Source: Phymorhynchus buccinoides (taxonomy: Eukaryota > Mollusca > Gastropoda > Neogastropoda > Raphitomidae). Taken from it: a DNA stretch of 64,000 nucleotides. Where the stretch lies: assembly GCA_017654935.2 (NCBI GenBank), contig CM065706.1, positions 6,595,589 to 6,659,588 of the forward strand. The letters run 5' to 3'. The notes beneath the pieces are model-generated. The model worked only from the letters and a program-made list of their open reading frames with translations. It made no database searches and had not been told where the DNA came from. Position numbers and translations under genes: made by a program. Positions 1 to 11,266 of this stretch are shown here, in pieces (the first letter of the stretch is position 1; every line of letters begins with the position of its first letter).

Positions 1-127
1 CCCTGTCTCTCTGTGTCTTATGATCTGTCTGTCAGAGTCTGTCTCTTTCTCCATCTCTCAATAAGATGTTTTCTTCTTTCTCTCCCTCTCTCTTTCAAAA
101 AACATATCTCTCTCATATACACACATT

Positions 128-129
<2 letters not shown>

Positions 130-194
<65 letters not shown>

Positions 195-284
195 TGCGCG
201 TGCGTATATGTGTGTGTGTGCGCGTGCGTATGCGTGCGCGCGTGCGTATGCGTGCTCGCGCACTCGCGTGTGTGCATCCTTACT
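130..284. repeat. (GT)n / GC-rich GT microsatellite
   Basis: A pure GT run passes into mixed GTGC/GTAT dinucleotides. It ends 14 bases before the splice acceptor of the first visible Ig exon, so that acceptor has an unusual GT-rich rather than pyrimidine-rich upstream tract. Reading frames through it are simple-repeat artefacts. Confidence 0.95.
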
Positions 285-297
285 GTCCACGTAACAG

Positions 298-443
298 ACA
301 CACCCAAGACACCGACTGGAGACTTCCACGTGACCCAAGCACCGGAAGCGGTGCGTGACGTCACTACCGGTTCCTGGCACGTGCTGCTGTTGTGTGGGAA
401 CTACTCTGACCGCGGTCATCCTCCTGTGGACGTCATGTGGACA
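298..443 (+). CDS. Ig-C1q (QREP-like) gene, exon encoding first half of an Ig-like domain
   Basis: This is the first exon visible of a probably secreted immune lectin. The acceptor is gtaacag at 291-297 and the donor is GTGAGA at 444. The exon enters in phase 1 (two bases finish a codon) and leaves in phase 0. It encodes about 48 residues with the first Ig cysteine in LLLCGNYS and the core tryptophan 15 residues later in VDVMW. The second Ig cysteine is on the next exon, so the Ig fold is split by an intron. Upstream exons (signal peptide, possibly another Ig domain) must lie left of the window. Ig plus coiled coil plus C1q is the layout of gastropod QREP proteins, relatives of the FREP immune lectins. 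The assignment rests on domain order; I could not search a database. Confidence 0.75.
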
Positions 444-707
444 GTGAGAGAGTGGGGTGTTCAGATTGGGTTTTTCCTGCTCACTTCCGATAAAAACCAC
501 GGAAATGAGACTACCAGGGATGTGCCCAAAACATTCAAAAATCGTCTAGATAATCATCCAAAATTTATAAATATATTTAGAAGCATTGATTAAAATTGCA
601 TGATAGGAAAATTCAACCGATTACACCTTGATCAAAGAAACAAAATAAAAAATTGATGATTCGATGGGACTGCCAAAAATCTTGACGGCTTATTTAGTCC
701 CTACCCC

Positions 708-930
708 CTGTCGCATGAAAATAGGTAGCTCGTAAAAATAAGTAGCTCGCTACCTATGACAGTGTGTATTTGCGACATTGAGCATGAACCACAAATTTCA
801 CTTTTTTCTAGGGTTAGGGTTAGTTAAATGGTTAAAGTACAGAAAAAGTGAAATTTGTGGTTGTCGCAAATACAGACTCTCATAATAGCGAGCTACTTAT
901 TTTTACGAGCTACCTATTTTCATGCGACAG
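708..930. mobile_element. Fold-back inverted-repeat element, family Q
   Basis: The sequence begins CTGTCGCATGAAAATAGGTA and ends with its reverse complement (TACCTATTTTCATGCGACAG). The arms are about 100 bases each, including the inner arm around AAATTTCAC / GTGAAATTT. The loop holds two TTAGGG-type hexamers (812-824). Both ends are next to a CCCC run that may be the target duplication. There is no coding capacity, so it is non-autonomous. Confidence 0.8.
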
Positions 931-1334
931 CCCCTACTACTACTAGCCGATGGCATCGTCAAAAGTACTCAAACAAAACTATTGCCTGCGACATCAAACT
1001 ATCGTCTTCCGAGATCTTACAGTTCGATACAGTTTCATCCAGCCAAGCCCTGTCAAATTTGTGTTGGCATCCTTTGTCAGTCTCCTCTTTCCTCACATCT
1101 ATAAATGTGATGTATAATTGTCGCGATTGAAAAGAAAACCTTCACGGCAGCAATCTTCTTTCGCGGCCTTCACCGTGCGCATAAGAAGAAAGTCTACCAC
1201 CAAATTCAACAATCTGTACGATCTTGTCTCCTGTCTGTACGTTTTGTTCCTTTCTTAGAATTAGGCATTCGAATAGAAAAAGCGCATTTACGCACTTGCG
1301 CGTAACTCTCACATCTCTGGACTACTTCTTTCAT

Positions 1335-1921
1335 TAAAGGGGCACCCTGTCGCGGATGGGTTTTTGTAAGAAACACGTCCAGATCACCAGGAAAACACCC
1401 TTTACAGAGATTGCAACACTCACTTTGCTCTGGTTTCCTAGAAATCAAACCGTCAAATTGGCGATTCCTCCTTGGCGGAAGTGCTGGAAGTCAAATTATT
1501 TCACCCAAAGAGAAGGCGTGTGCCGTCTCTTTTCTAATGGCCGCCTGCGTTTAGACCAAAGCGTTTGCACGACATTTTCGCAATACAAGCTTTTTTTTTC
1601 TTTGCTTTAAAAAAAAATTGTATACAGATTATCTAAATGAGTTTTGCTCACAACAAAGGAAACAGCTCCAATTTTTTTTTTACTGCACTACAAAAAAAAC
1701 AAAAAAAACGCTTCAGCCACAATCAGTGACCTCCACCCACCCCATCCAGAATGGCTACTCTCTCCGGCATCTCCGCCAAGGAGGAATCGCCGTCTTGACG
1801 GTTTGATTTATAGCCGGAAACGAGGGCAAAGTGAGTGTTCCGATCCTTGAAAAGTCTGTCTTTCTGCTAAAGTGGACGTGTTTCTTGCAAAAAACTCATC
1901 CGTCAGGGTCCACCTTTTAAT
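1335..1921. mobile_element. TTAA-flanked fold-back element, family E (copy 1)
   Basis: The left end reads TTAAAGGGGCACCCTG and the right end CAGGGTCCACCTTTTAA, each followed inward by the inverted GGACGTGTTTCTTGCAAAAA-type arm. The arms extend over most of the 587 bases and share the motif CTCCGCCAAGGAGGAATC. Another full copy is at 18823-19380 and a half copy at 5470-5717. TTAA plus a G/C-rich terminus suggests piggyBac-like mobilisation, by inference; no transposase is encoded. Confidence 0.8.
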
Positions 1922-2724
1922 CTGAATTGGTCAACAATGCTTGCATTCAAAAGGATTTCAACACAAATGGATAAATGAATGGAAATAGATACATTGTAAG
2001 TAAATAAATTAATGCAAACAAACTAAACCATCCTGCCCTCACAAACAATACAAAGAAAGATACAAGGAACAAAAATGAAAATAATAATGTTTGAGTCAAT
2101 ACACAAAGATATAATAAAAAATGTGTGTGTGCGCACATATGTGTATGCATATATGTGTGTGCGCGCACGAAATATTGACATGGACGTCTGCTTGTGTGTC
2201 TGGTGTATGTAAGTGTAACATTAGGTGCTTTGTTTGCTTTTAAAACAATGTTTGATCCAGTAATTTACAGATACCCGACTCTCTCTCTCTCTCTCTCTCC
2301 CCTCTCTCTAGAACTAGGTTTGACTTTATTACGTGCATGTTTTCCCTTTCAAATAAGTACATTTTGAAGATGAGTATGTAAAGTCAGATCATGATTAGGA
2401 TTGGTTTTGTCATGTTTGTGCACTTACTCAATTTGTGCATACATGTTAAGATGAGTATGAAAAATAGCATTGTTTCCCCCCCACCCCTCCCGTGTGTATG
2501 CGCTTACTTCTTAATTTATGCATGTTACAAATGAGTATAGTTAATAATATTAGGTTTGATTTTGTTATTGTCGTGCTACCATATAGGGTTGTATTTGGCA
2601 TGCTTTATATTGCTTTGTTTGTGAACATTTCCCTTTCTACTTTTATGTTTGTAAAAAAGCATGTTATTGCTTATTCTTATTACCCTCTATGAATAAAATT
2701 CATTCAATTCAATTCTCTCACCAG

Positions 2725-3040
2725 ACTCCCAAAGGAGAAAAGCTCCCCAGCACGACCTACAAAGAAGGCTACTTCCAGCTCCAAGTCGCCAACCCTGTAG
2801 TAGGGGGAAACTACACTTGCAGCCTCTTCCCCCCGGACCAACCGGCCTGTTCCTGCATGCCCCAGGACTCTCCTCTGTGGCTTCCGGAAACCCTGGTGAT
2901 CTCGGAGACCTCCAGCAGATTCCTGCTTCTGGAGGCTCAACAGCGGGAGATTCTGGACAATGTCAAGGTCGTGGATGATCGCAGGGTCAAGGCCGTTGAG
3001 GAGCTGAGCAACAGGACGGGGGAGTTGGAGAAGTGGCGAG
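2725..3040 (+). CDS. Ig-C1q gene, exon with second half of Ig domain and coiled coil
   Basis: The acceptor is ctctcaccag; the exon starts in phase 0, matching the phase-0 end of the previous exon, and ends GCGAG|GTAGGA in phase 1. It encodes 105 codons plus one base. The N-terminal half closes the Ig fold with the classical GGNYTCSLF motif, followed by a cysteine-rich stretch (PACSC). From about residue 60 the sequence becomes helical and charged (EAQQREILDNVKVVDDRR, then AVEELSNRTGELEKWR), consistent with a short trimerising coiled coil before the C1q head. NYT and NRT are possible N-glycosylation sites. Confidence 0.8.
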
Positions 3041-3667
<627 letters not shown>

Positions 3668-4095
3668 AGGACAGTAACCAAGCTCCACGGCCAATCGCTT
3701 TCCATGCCAGAACAACCAGAGACATTCTTGTCGGAGGAAACATTATTTACTCTCCTGGGACTGAACAGGCTTTGATACTCGACAAGGTCATCACCAACCA
3801 AGGTGAAGGTTACGACTCCACCACCGGCATTTTCCGAGCCCCGCTTTCAGGGACCTATTTCTTCGTCGGAACAACGGGGCCCTACAACAGTTACCAAAGC
3901 AGCAACATGCATTTGAAGAAAGATGGTGAAACGCTGGCTGAAACGAAGCTCAGCATGTATGACTCCAATCGCAACATGGGCTCATGTCATGCTACTGTCT
4001 ATCTTGAGGCTGGAGACAGGGTGTGGCTTAAAGGCAGTGAAAGTCATGGTTACGGTGCCTCTGTCACTTCCTTCTCTGGTTTTCGAATCGGATAG
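3668..4095 (+). CDS. Ig-C1q gene, terminal exon encoding the C1q domain
   Basis: The exon starts in phase 1 after ctttaacag, so the split codon gives Glu and the frame continues EDSNQAPRPIAFHAR. It then runs 141 codons to a TAG stop at 4093-4095. The C1q signature is clear: aromatic pattern in IAFHAR, YDSTTGIFRAPLSGTYFF (the conserved F-x-A-P-x-x-G-x-Y-x-F core), HLKKDGE, and a C-terminal SFSGFRIG strand. About 140 residues is the normal C1q length. The domain forms trimeric heads binding diverse ligands; in molluscs such proteins are soluble pattern-recognition lectins. The first in-frame Met of this exon (3772) is internal and is not the translation start. Confidence 0.88.
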
Positions 4096-4352
4096 AAGAA
4101 AGAGAAACGGAAGCAGAAGCACCCAAGCATGAAATGTCAGAAGAGCCTTGAGAGCTCTAAAGAAAAGGTGTCTTTTTGGTCTGTGAATGTTTTCCCAAGT
4201 TCTGTATTCCAATATATCTCTGCTTGTACATAATTATACATAGCACCCCATTTCAAGTGCTTTAAGCCTGTGACAATATTTTAGCACACACTGCAAGTAT
4301 AACCCCAATATTTTTCCCAAGTTCTATATTCAAATGTATCTCTGTTTGTACA
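4096..4352 (+). other. Probable 3' UTR / downstream flank of the Ig-C1q gene
   Basis: This follows the C1q stop. It contains two imperfect direct copies of a block reading CCCAAGTTCTGTATTCCAAT and CCCAAGTTCTATATTCAAAT. The segment 4242-4306 (CCCATTTCAAGTGCTTTAAG) recurs at 4729-4794. No canonical AATAAA is seen in this block, so the transcript end is uncertain. Confidence 0.45.
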
Positions 4353-4718
4353 TTATCGTCTGTGAAAAAACCCAACCTGTATCTCAATTTTGGTAGTTTT
4401 GAGAAAAAAGAAAAAAAAAAGTTTTAAAAATGAATTGTGTTGACCACAATTGATTAACTATGATGAATTATATGTTTTTCAAGACATTGCCAGTTTAGTC
4501 CTGCATTTTGTTAAAATTACTTCACATTTTTTTGTTTTAGACTTGAAAAGAACGAAGATACAAGGTTTTTGTTCTATTTTCATAACCTCATTTACCTCAG
4601 ATAGAAAGTCGTTAGAGATACGAGCTTTTGGTGGAAGGTGGCGGGGAAAATTAGACAGCTGACTACGTATCTAACAAACAAACAAAATCAAGACACGAGA
4701 TTTTTTTAATGTTACCGA
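4353..4718. mobile_element. Inverted-repeat element, family R (copy 1)
   Basis: The ends are TATCGTCTGTGAAA at the left and TTACCGACGATA at the right, near-complementary. The interior (4440-4675) is present again in reverse orientation at about 5130-5413. Recognisable shared blocks are TATCTTCGTTCTTTTCAAGT and CTAACGACTTTCTATCTG. There is no coding capacity. Confidence 0.65.
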
Positions 4719-4728
4719 CGATATACAG

Positions 4729-4794
4729 AGCACCCTATTTCAAGTGCTTTAAGTTTGTGACAATATTTTAACACTCACTGCAAGCATAACCCCA
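4729..4794 (+). repeat. Direct copy of the C1q 3' flank segment
   Basis: It repeats 4242-4306 with few differences (TATTTCAAGTGCTTTAAG, then GTGACAATATTTTA and CACTGCAAGCATAACCCCA). The element at 4353-4718 lies between the two copies, so the duplication and the insertion are adjacent events. Confidence 0.75.
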
Positions 4795-5082
4795 GTTAAA
4801 GTTTTTTTTTAATCCTTTCTGTTGATGTAGTCTTGCATTTGTAAGGTCTTTTCCTAACACAGAGGGGGACAAAATTTGAGAGGGAAAACTAAAAGCAATC
4901 AGAATGTGAGCAATTTGTGGGATGTGGATGTTGACAGTGTTGGTTTCTTTAAATTTCTTGTTGTATTTGTTGTTCTTAACAAACAAAAACCCTCCGTGGA
5001 TGAAGCAGAAAGGAAGAAATGTTTATCATTGTTACATGTATTATCAATCATATTGGCTGCTAAATTGAATCTTTAATAATTA
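4795..5082. other. No recognised feature
   Basis: AT-rich sequence between two repeat elements. I see no exon, repeat unit or RNA gene. Confidence 0.5.
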
Positions 5083-5413
5083 TCGTCGGTGAAATTCAAA
5101 AACCTTGTTATCTCGATTTTTGGGGGGTGTTGAGTTAGATACATAGTCAGCTTTCTAATCTTCCACACCACCTTCCATCAAAAGCTTGTCTCTCTAACAA
5201 CTTTCTATCTGGGGTCAAGGAGGTTGTTGAAAATAGAAATAAAAACTCAAGTCCCAAATTCAGATCTAGTTAAGGACAAAAAACCTCGTATCTTCGTTCT
5301 TTTCAAGTCTAAAAAAAATTGTTTAATAAACGTAATTTTAACAAAATCTGCAGGACTAAACTCGCAATGTTCGGTGAACAACATATTCATCAGATAGTTA
5401 AGTCAATTGTGGT
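5083..5413. mobile_element. Inverted-repeat element, family R (copy 2, opposite orientation)
   Basis: It starts TTATCGTCGGTGAAATTC, the same terminus as copy 1, and its interior is the reverse complement of 4440-4675. Its right part runs directly into a half copy of family E, so the right terminus is unclear. Confidence 0.6.
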
Positions 5414-5469
5414 GCAACGCCACCAGATCTGTTTACCCCCTACACACAGCCCTACACACAGCTCAATTT

Positions 5470-5717
5470 TTTTTTTTTACTGCACTACACAAAAGAAGAA
5501 AAGCTTCAACCACAATGAGTGTCCTCCACCCACCCCATCCAAAATGGCTAATGGCTACTCTCTCCGGCATCTCCGCCAAGGAGGAATCGCCGTTTTGACG
5601 GTTTAATTTCTAGGAAACCAGAGCAAAGTGAGTGTTCCGATCCTTGAAAAGGCTGTCTTTCTGGTGATCTCGACGCGTTTCTTGTAAAAAAAACATCCGC
5701 CAGGTGTCCACCTTTAA
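5470..5717. mobile_element. TTAA fold-back element family E, right-half copy
   Basis: It matches the right half of 1335-1921: a poly-T tract, ACTGCACTACA, CTCTCCGGCATCTCCGCCAA, and the terminal GTTTCTTGTAAAAAAAACAT arm. The left half is missing, so it is truncated. Confidence 0.75.
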
Positions 5718-5981
5718 GCATTACTGTAAATATGCGCAGTCGAACCTCAGTAAACCGACCACCCAACAGACTGGTCAAAACTGTCCGTGATAGTGAGGCG
5801 CCCGCTTTACTGAATCCCTCCACGCAAATTAGACAACGCTATCAATGTCCTGTTGGCGTATATAATGAAAAGAATGACTATTTTAACTTGTGTTGTATTT
5901 ATAAACATGCAACAAACAACATTTATATAGACATATTAATGTAATAAGTATGCAATAAAATAAAAAAAGTAAAACATAATA

Positions 5982-6352
5982 TTAACCCTTTCACCGCCAA
6001 TGTCGCATTTTTTTCACCACAATGATTTAACACATATGTCACTAAAAGGCATCAAATCGGGGTCTATTATCCAAAGACCCTATTGTCTTTAGTTTTGGGA
6101 AGTAAGGATAGACCTTATTTTATATACAGTGGTACCCCTCTCTAAAGACCTTGAAAGTGCGGTGGAAAAAAAGTCTTATCTGAGGGGTGGTCTTATTAGA
6201 GGACCAAGCTCCTTTCCGCTATCAGACTGATAAATCGGCGTATGTCACAGAAGAATCCCCCAGTCGGGTACTGCAGATGGATTTTGTTCTCTCACCAGGT
6301 AAATGTAATGGACAATTTTTGGTTGAAATATGGTTGGCGGTGAAAGGGTTAA
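5982..6352. mobile_element. TTAA element family B (copy 1) with an internal insertion
   Basis: TTAA at both ends encloses the inverted termini CCCTTTCACCGCCA and TGGCGGTGAAAGGG. The interior carries family motifs (GGCATCAAATCGGGGTCT; GTCACAGAAGAATCCCC; GGTAAATGTAATGG). About 120 bases beginning ACAGTGGTACCCCTCTCTAA interrupt it at about 6127-6243; they resemble the termini of family A. TTAA duplication and CCC/GGG ends are hallmarks of piggyBac-type elements; this one has no transposase. Confidence 0.85.
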
Positions 6353-6475
6353 AATGCTTGAAAATATTTGTTTGAATCAATAAAGCACTGGCACAATTTT
6401 AAAATGATACAGTGAGCCGAAATAGGAGAGTGAAGAATAATATTTATTGTAAATAAAACAAATGCCACCATCAAA

Positions 6476-6820
6476 GTCTTCTTCTTCTTCTTCTTCTTCG
6501 ATCGCTCAAACAGTTCCCTGTCCAATTATGATCGTAGATGCGTCATGCTGCCGTTATGCGCCTACTAAAGACATAGTTAGGCCCCGCAAGTCCGACTTCG
6601 GCTGGAGGAAATCTATTTTGAAAGTGTTTTTGAAGAAACAAAAAAGGCAGGAGAATGGACCCCGGGTAAGGCAGAAAGGTAGATGTATAATGACAGAAAG
6701 CAAAGGGAAAAGGCAGAGTAAATGAGTGACAGGAGAGGGAAGCTACAAGGCACAGAACTTCCAGAATGGGGGGGAAAAACTATTTATGCAAAAGACCCCC
6801 CTGTATATCCCCACGGGGGG
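6476..6820 (-). mobile_element. Dispersed repeat family F with (TTC)n/(GAA)n end (copy 1)
   Basis: Read on the minus strand it starts near a CCCCGTGGGG motif, continues through CCTTTTTTGTTTCTTC and the conserved CCGAAGTCGGACTT block, and ends with CGATC followed by (GAA)n. Six copies in the window share this polarity and simple-repeat tail, which suggests retroposition (SINE or LINE 3' end). Confidence 0.7.
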
Positions 6821-7104
6821 CATCAAAGTCTGATTCATGCGAATTAGGTATTACTGAAAAAAAAATGCTGGATGACGTTTGTCGGTCTAAAAACAAAAAG
6901 GATGGATGCATGTTTGTCTGTCTTAAGAAATACTGGATGCACGTTTGTCTTCTTAAGAAATATGGATCGCCGTTTTGGGTAAAGTTAAAGCGAGTTGTCT
7001 GTCTTACGAAACGTTCATCTTGGTTAATGAAATGGACAATAACGACAGTCACGACAAAATTGAGATGATGATGATGCTGCTGCCTTTTTTCTTTTTTTAA
7101 ACAG

Positions 7105-7540
7105 AGAAATGAATCAAGCACCACAACGGTTCGCTTTCCACGCAAGAGCAATCACGAAATTGCCTGTCTCCTTTCTCAGACTTTGATTACTCGGCTAAGG
7201 TTCATCACCAACCAAGGTGGAGGGTACGACTCCGAAGCCGGCGGTTTCCGAGCCCCGCTGTCAGGGACCTATTTCTTCGTCGGAACAACGGGGCCTAGAC
7301 AAAAAAAAAAAAAAAAAAAAAACATTTTAACCGAAGTACGGCCTAGCAACATGCGTTTGAAGAAAGATGGTGAAACGCTTGGAGAAACACAAGTCGACAG
7401 CTCGGGCTACACACTCTGCAAAATGACGTGTAATGCTACCGTCTACCTGCATGAGGGAGAGAGAGTGTGCTTGAAGGCAGTGGACAATTAACGGTTACTT
7501 CTAGCTCTGTCACTTCCTTATCTGTTTTCGATTTGGATAG
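7105..7540 (+). pseudogene. Decayed second copy of the C1q exon
   Basis: An acceptor (tttaaacag) precedes sequence clearly homologous to the exon at 3668-4095 (CAAGCACCACAACGGTTCGC; TTCATCACCAACCAAGGTGG; near-identical GTCAGGGACCTATTTCTTCG). Damage is visible. In the parental phase a TGA occurs within three codons. About 30 bases corresponding to the GGNIIYSPGTE segment are lost with a frameshift. An A-rich 48-base insertion sits at 7299-7346. A late frameshift gives TAA at 7489-7491, before the final strand. The last 58 bases still align through the ancestral GATAG end. It could be exonised in part, but it cannot encode an intact C1q head. Confidence 0.85.
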
Positions 7541-7703
7541 AAGAAAGAACTAGAGTGAAGAAAAAGAAGACTGGCGATATGAGAACAAAAACCCCCCCAC
7601 CCACCCCCCCCATAATTATGGGCTTAAAGAGAAAGGCTGTAGTTTTGGTCTGAACGAGGGGTGGGGGTGGGGGGGGGGTTATATATTCCCAAGTCCTGCC
7701 AAG

Positions 7704-8203
7704 NNNNNNNNNNNNNNNNNNNNNNNNNNNNNNNNNNNNNNNNNNNNNNNNNNNNNNNNNNNNNNNNNNNNNNNNNNNNNNNNNNNNNNNNNNNNNNNNN
7801 NNNNNNNNNNNNNNNNNNNNNNNNNNNNNNNNNNNNNNNNNNNNNNNNNNNNNNNNNNNNNNNNNNNNNNNNNNNNNNNNNNNNNNNNNNNNNNNNNNNN
7901 NNNNNNNNNNNNNNNNNNNNNNNNNNNNNNNNNNNNNNNNNNNNNNNNNNNNNNNNNNNNNNNNNNNNNNNNNNNNNNNNNNNNNNNNNNNNNNNNNNNN
8001 NNNNNNNNNNNNNNNNNNNNNNNNNNNNNNNNNNNNNNNNNNNNNNNNNNNNNNNNNNNNNNNNNNNNNNNNNNNNNNNNNNNNNNNNNNNNNNNNNNNN
8101 NNNNNNNNNNNNNNNNNNNNNNNNNNNNNNNNNNNNNNNNNNNNNNNNNNNNNNNNNNNNNNNNNNNNNNNNNNNNNNNNNNNNNNNNNNNNNNNNNNNN
8201 NNN
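7704..8203. other. Assembly gap (500 N)
   Basis: Exactly 500 N, so a placeholder size. The right edge opens directly into a minisatellite, which probably caused the break. Confidence 0.99.
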
Positions 8204-10384
8204 AAGTACATTGACTCAATGCGATAATCTGATGAGGGGGTGTCTTAAGTACATTGACTCAATGCGATAATCTGATGAGGGGGTGTCTTAAGTACATTGA
8301 CTCAATGCGATAATCTGATGAGGGGGTGTCTTAAGTACATTGACTCAATGCGATAATTAGATGAGGGGGTGTCTGAAGTACATTGACTCAATGCGATAAT
8401 CTGATGAGGGGGTGTCTTAAGTACATTGACTCAATGCGATAATTAGATGAGGGGGTGTCTTAAGTACATTGACTCAATGCGATAATCTGATGATGGGATG
8501 TCTGAAGTACATTGACTCAATGTGATAATTAGATGAGGGGTGTCTTAAGTACATTGACTCAATGCGATAATCTGATGAGGGGGTGTCTTGAAGTACATTG
8601 ACTCAATGCGATAATTAGATGAGGGGGTGTCTGAAGTACATTGACTCAATGCGATAATCTGATGAGGGGGTGTCTGAAGTACATTGACTCAATGCGATAA
8701 TCTGATGAGGGGGTGTCTTAAGTACATTGACTCAATGCGATAATTAGATGAGGGGTGTCTTAAGTACATTGACTCAATGCGATAATCTGATTGAGGGGGT
8801 GTCTTAAGTACATTGACTCAATGCGATAATCTGATGAGGGGTGTCTTAAGTACATTGACTCAATGTGATAATTAGATGAGGGGTGTCTTAAGTACATTGA
8901 CTCAATCTGATAGTACATTGAGTAATCTGATGAGGGGGTGTCTTAAGTACATTGACTCAATAATTAGATAATCTGATGAGGGGGTGTCTTAAGTACATTG
9001 TCTCTAAGTACATTGACTCAATGCGATAATCTGATGAGGGGGTGTCTTAAGTACATTGACTCAATGCGATAATCTGATGATGGGATGTCTGAAGTACATT
9101 GACTCAATGCGATAATCTGATGATGGGATGTCTGAAGTACATTGACTCAATGCGATAATCTGATGAGGGGTGTCTTAAGTACATTGACTCAATGCGATAA
9201 TCTGATGAGGGGGTGTCTTAAGTACATTGACTCTGATAATTAGATGGGGGTGTCTTAAGTACATTGACTCAATGTGATAATCTGATGAGGGGGTGTCTTA
9301 AGTACATTGACTCAATGTGATAATCTGATGAGGGGGTGTCTTAAGTACATTGACTCAATGCGATAATCTGATGAGGGGGTGTCTAAGTACATTGACTCAA
9401 TGCGATAATCTGATGAGGGGGTGTCTTAAGTACATTGACTCAATGCGATAATCTGATGAGGGGGTGTCTTAAGTACATTGACTCAATGCGGTAATCTGAT
9501 GAGGGGGTGTCTTAAGTACATTGACTCAATGTGATAATCTGATGAGGGGGTGTCTTAAGTACATTGACTCAATGTGATAATCTGATGAGGGGGTGTCTTA
9601 AGTACATTGACTCAATGCGGTAATCTGATGAGGGGGTGTCTTAAGTACATTGACTCAATGCGGTAATCTGATGAGGGGGTGTCTTAAGTACATTGACTCA
9701 ATGTACATTGATAATCTGATGAGGGGGTGTCTTAAGTACATTGACTCAATGATAATCTGATGAGGGGGTGTCTTAAGTACATTGACTCAATGCGATAATC
9801 TGATGAGGGGGTGTCTTAAGTACATTGACTCAATGCGATAATCTGATGAGGGGGTGTCTTAAGTACATTGACTCAATGCGATAATCTGATGAGGGGGTGT
9901 CTTAAGTACATTGACTCAATGCGATAATTAGATGAGGGGGTGTCTTAAGTACATTGACTCAATGCGATAATCTGATGAGGGGGTGTCTTAAGTACATTGA
10001 CTCAATGCGATAATTAGATGAGGGGGTGTCTTAAGTACATTGACTCAATGCGATAATCTGATGAGGGGGTGTCTTAAGTACATTGACTCAATGCGATAAT
10101 CTGATGAGGGGGTGTCTTAAGTACATTGACTCAATGCGATAATCTGATGAGGGGGTGTCTTAAGTACATTGACTCAATGCGATAATCTGATGAGGGGGTG
10201 TCTTAAGTACATTGACTCAATGCGATAATCTGATGAGGGGGTGTCTGAAGTACATTGACTCAATGCGATAATCTGATGAGGGGATGTCTGAAGTACATTG
10301 ACTCAATGCGATAATCTGATGATGGGATGTCTGAAGTACATTGACTCAATGCGATAATCTGATGAGGGGGTGTCTTAAGTACAA
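8204..10384. repeat. 43-bp minisatellite, about 50 units
   Basis: The unit is TTAAGTACATTGACTCAATG followed by CGATAATCTGATGAGGGGGT and GTC. Variants include AATTAG for AATCTG, TGTGAT for TGCGAT, GATGGGATG, and some G-run length changes. Shortened or rearranged units cluster at 8900-9010 and 9230-9245. The array is cut off at the left by the gap, so its true length is unknown. Confidence 0.97.
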
Positions 10385-11160
10385 CTTTGCAAAGGGGACA
10401 AAAATAGGATTAATTTCATAGACCAGACCTGCTTACCCCCAATTTCTTTTTTAGGTACTCCACAAAATAAAATTCTGTACTTTTTTCTCAAAATTCCATA
10501 TTTTGCAAGGAGACCCCAAAACGGAACATTACAGAACATTTAAAACCGCCATGCGAAATGACGAAAAACACTCGATTTTGACCGATCTTAGAAGACCTTA
10601 AGTTCAAATTTTTGCCATATTAATATTTCATTTACCATACTGCAGTACTGGGGCTCAAAATTGTGTACAAAATACGGACAAATCGTATGGGTAGGCAGGT
10701 CTGTTAGACCATGGGAAAGGGAGAAAGCGGGAAAGAAAAACACACCAATATTTTCAGAGAAGGTAGGAAGTATTGGCGACAAGGAAAGAAAACTACCAGA
10801 AAAATGTAAACAAAAACATTTTACAAAATGGCAAGCAAATCTTCGTTATTGGAATGCAGTAAAAATCGCTTAAGTCAAAATTGAAGGGACTGAAATTTTA
10901 TTTTGAGAGAGCCGATATTTTGAGTTAAAAAGACTTTTCAACATAGACTGGGACCCAGTCCCAGTGTTTTTGAGTTATCCGTTTCTGAGTTATCAGTTCT
11001 CCACTGTACTTTGGGAAAGGATAAGAAGAAGAATATCAAGGGGTGGAAGTTTGTAAATATAAAGGATGGGGAGTTTCATAGAAAATAAAGGATGGGAAGA
11101 TTATGACTATGAATTACTTTTGATCATATTTACTTAGAGAACAGTTTTAGACATTTTAAA
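10385..11160. other. No gene; one dispersed repeat (family O)
   Basis: The block at about 10870-11010 (TTGAAGGGACTGAAATTTTA; GAGTTAAAAAGACTTTTCAA; TGAGTTATCCGTTT) recurs at 24698-24858. The rest shows no exon or repeat I recognise. Confidence 0.6.
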
Positions 11161-11218
11161 AATGATTTGTGGCTTACCGAATGGGGTATGAACGAGTTGG
11201 CGTCAATAATTATGTGTT

Positions 11219-11220
<2 letters not shown>

Positions 11221-11266
<46 letters not shown>

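Larger units (their letters stand above)
444..2724 (+). other. Intron 1 of the Ig-C1q gene
   Basis: The intron has a GTGAGA donor and a ctcaccag acceptor. Within it are an inverted-repeat element (708-930), a long TTAA-flanked fold-back element (1335-1921), short CT and CA tracts, and otherwise AT-rich sequence. No exon candidate was found inside. Confidence 0.7.

Noticed and set aside
7518..8227. Open frames through the first N block
   Set aside because: They exist only because N codons contain no stop.
8204..10384. CRISPR-like array
   Set aside because: Contiguous 43-bp tandem units without unique spacers, in a eukaryotic genome.
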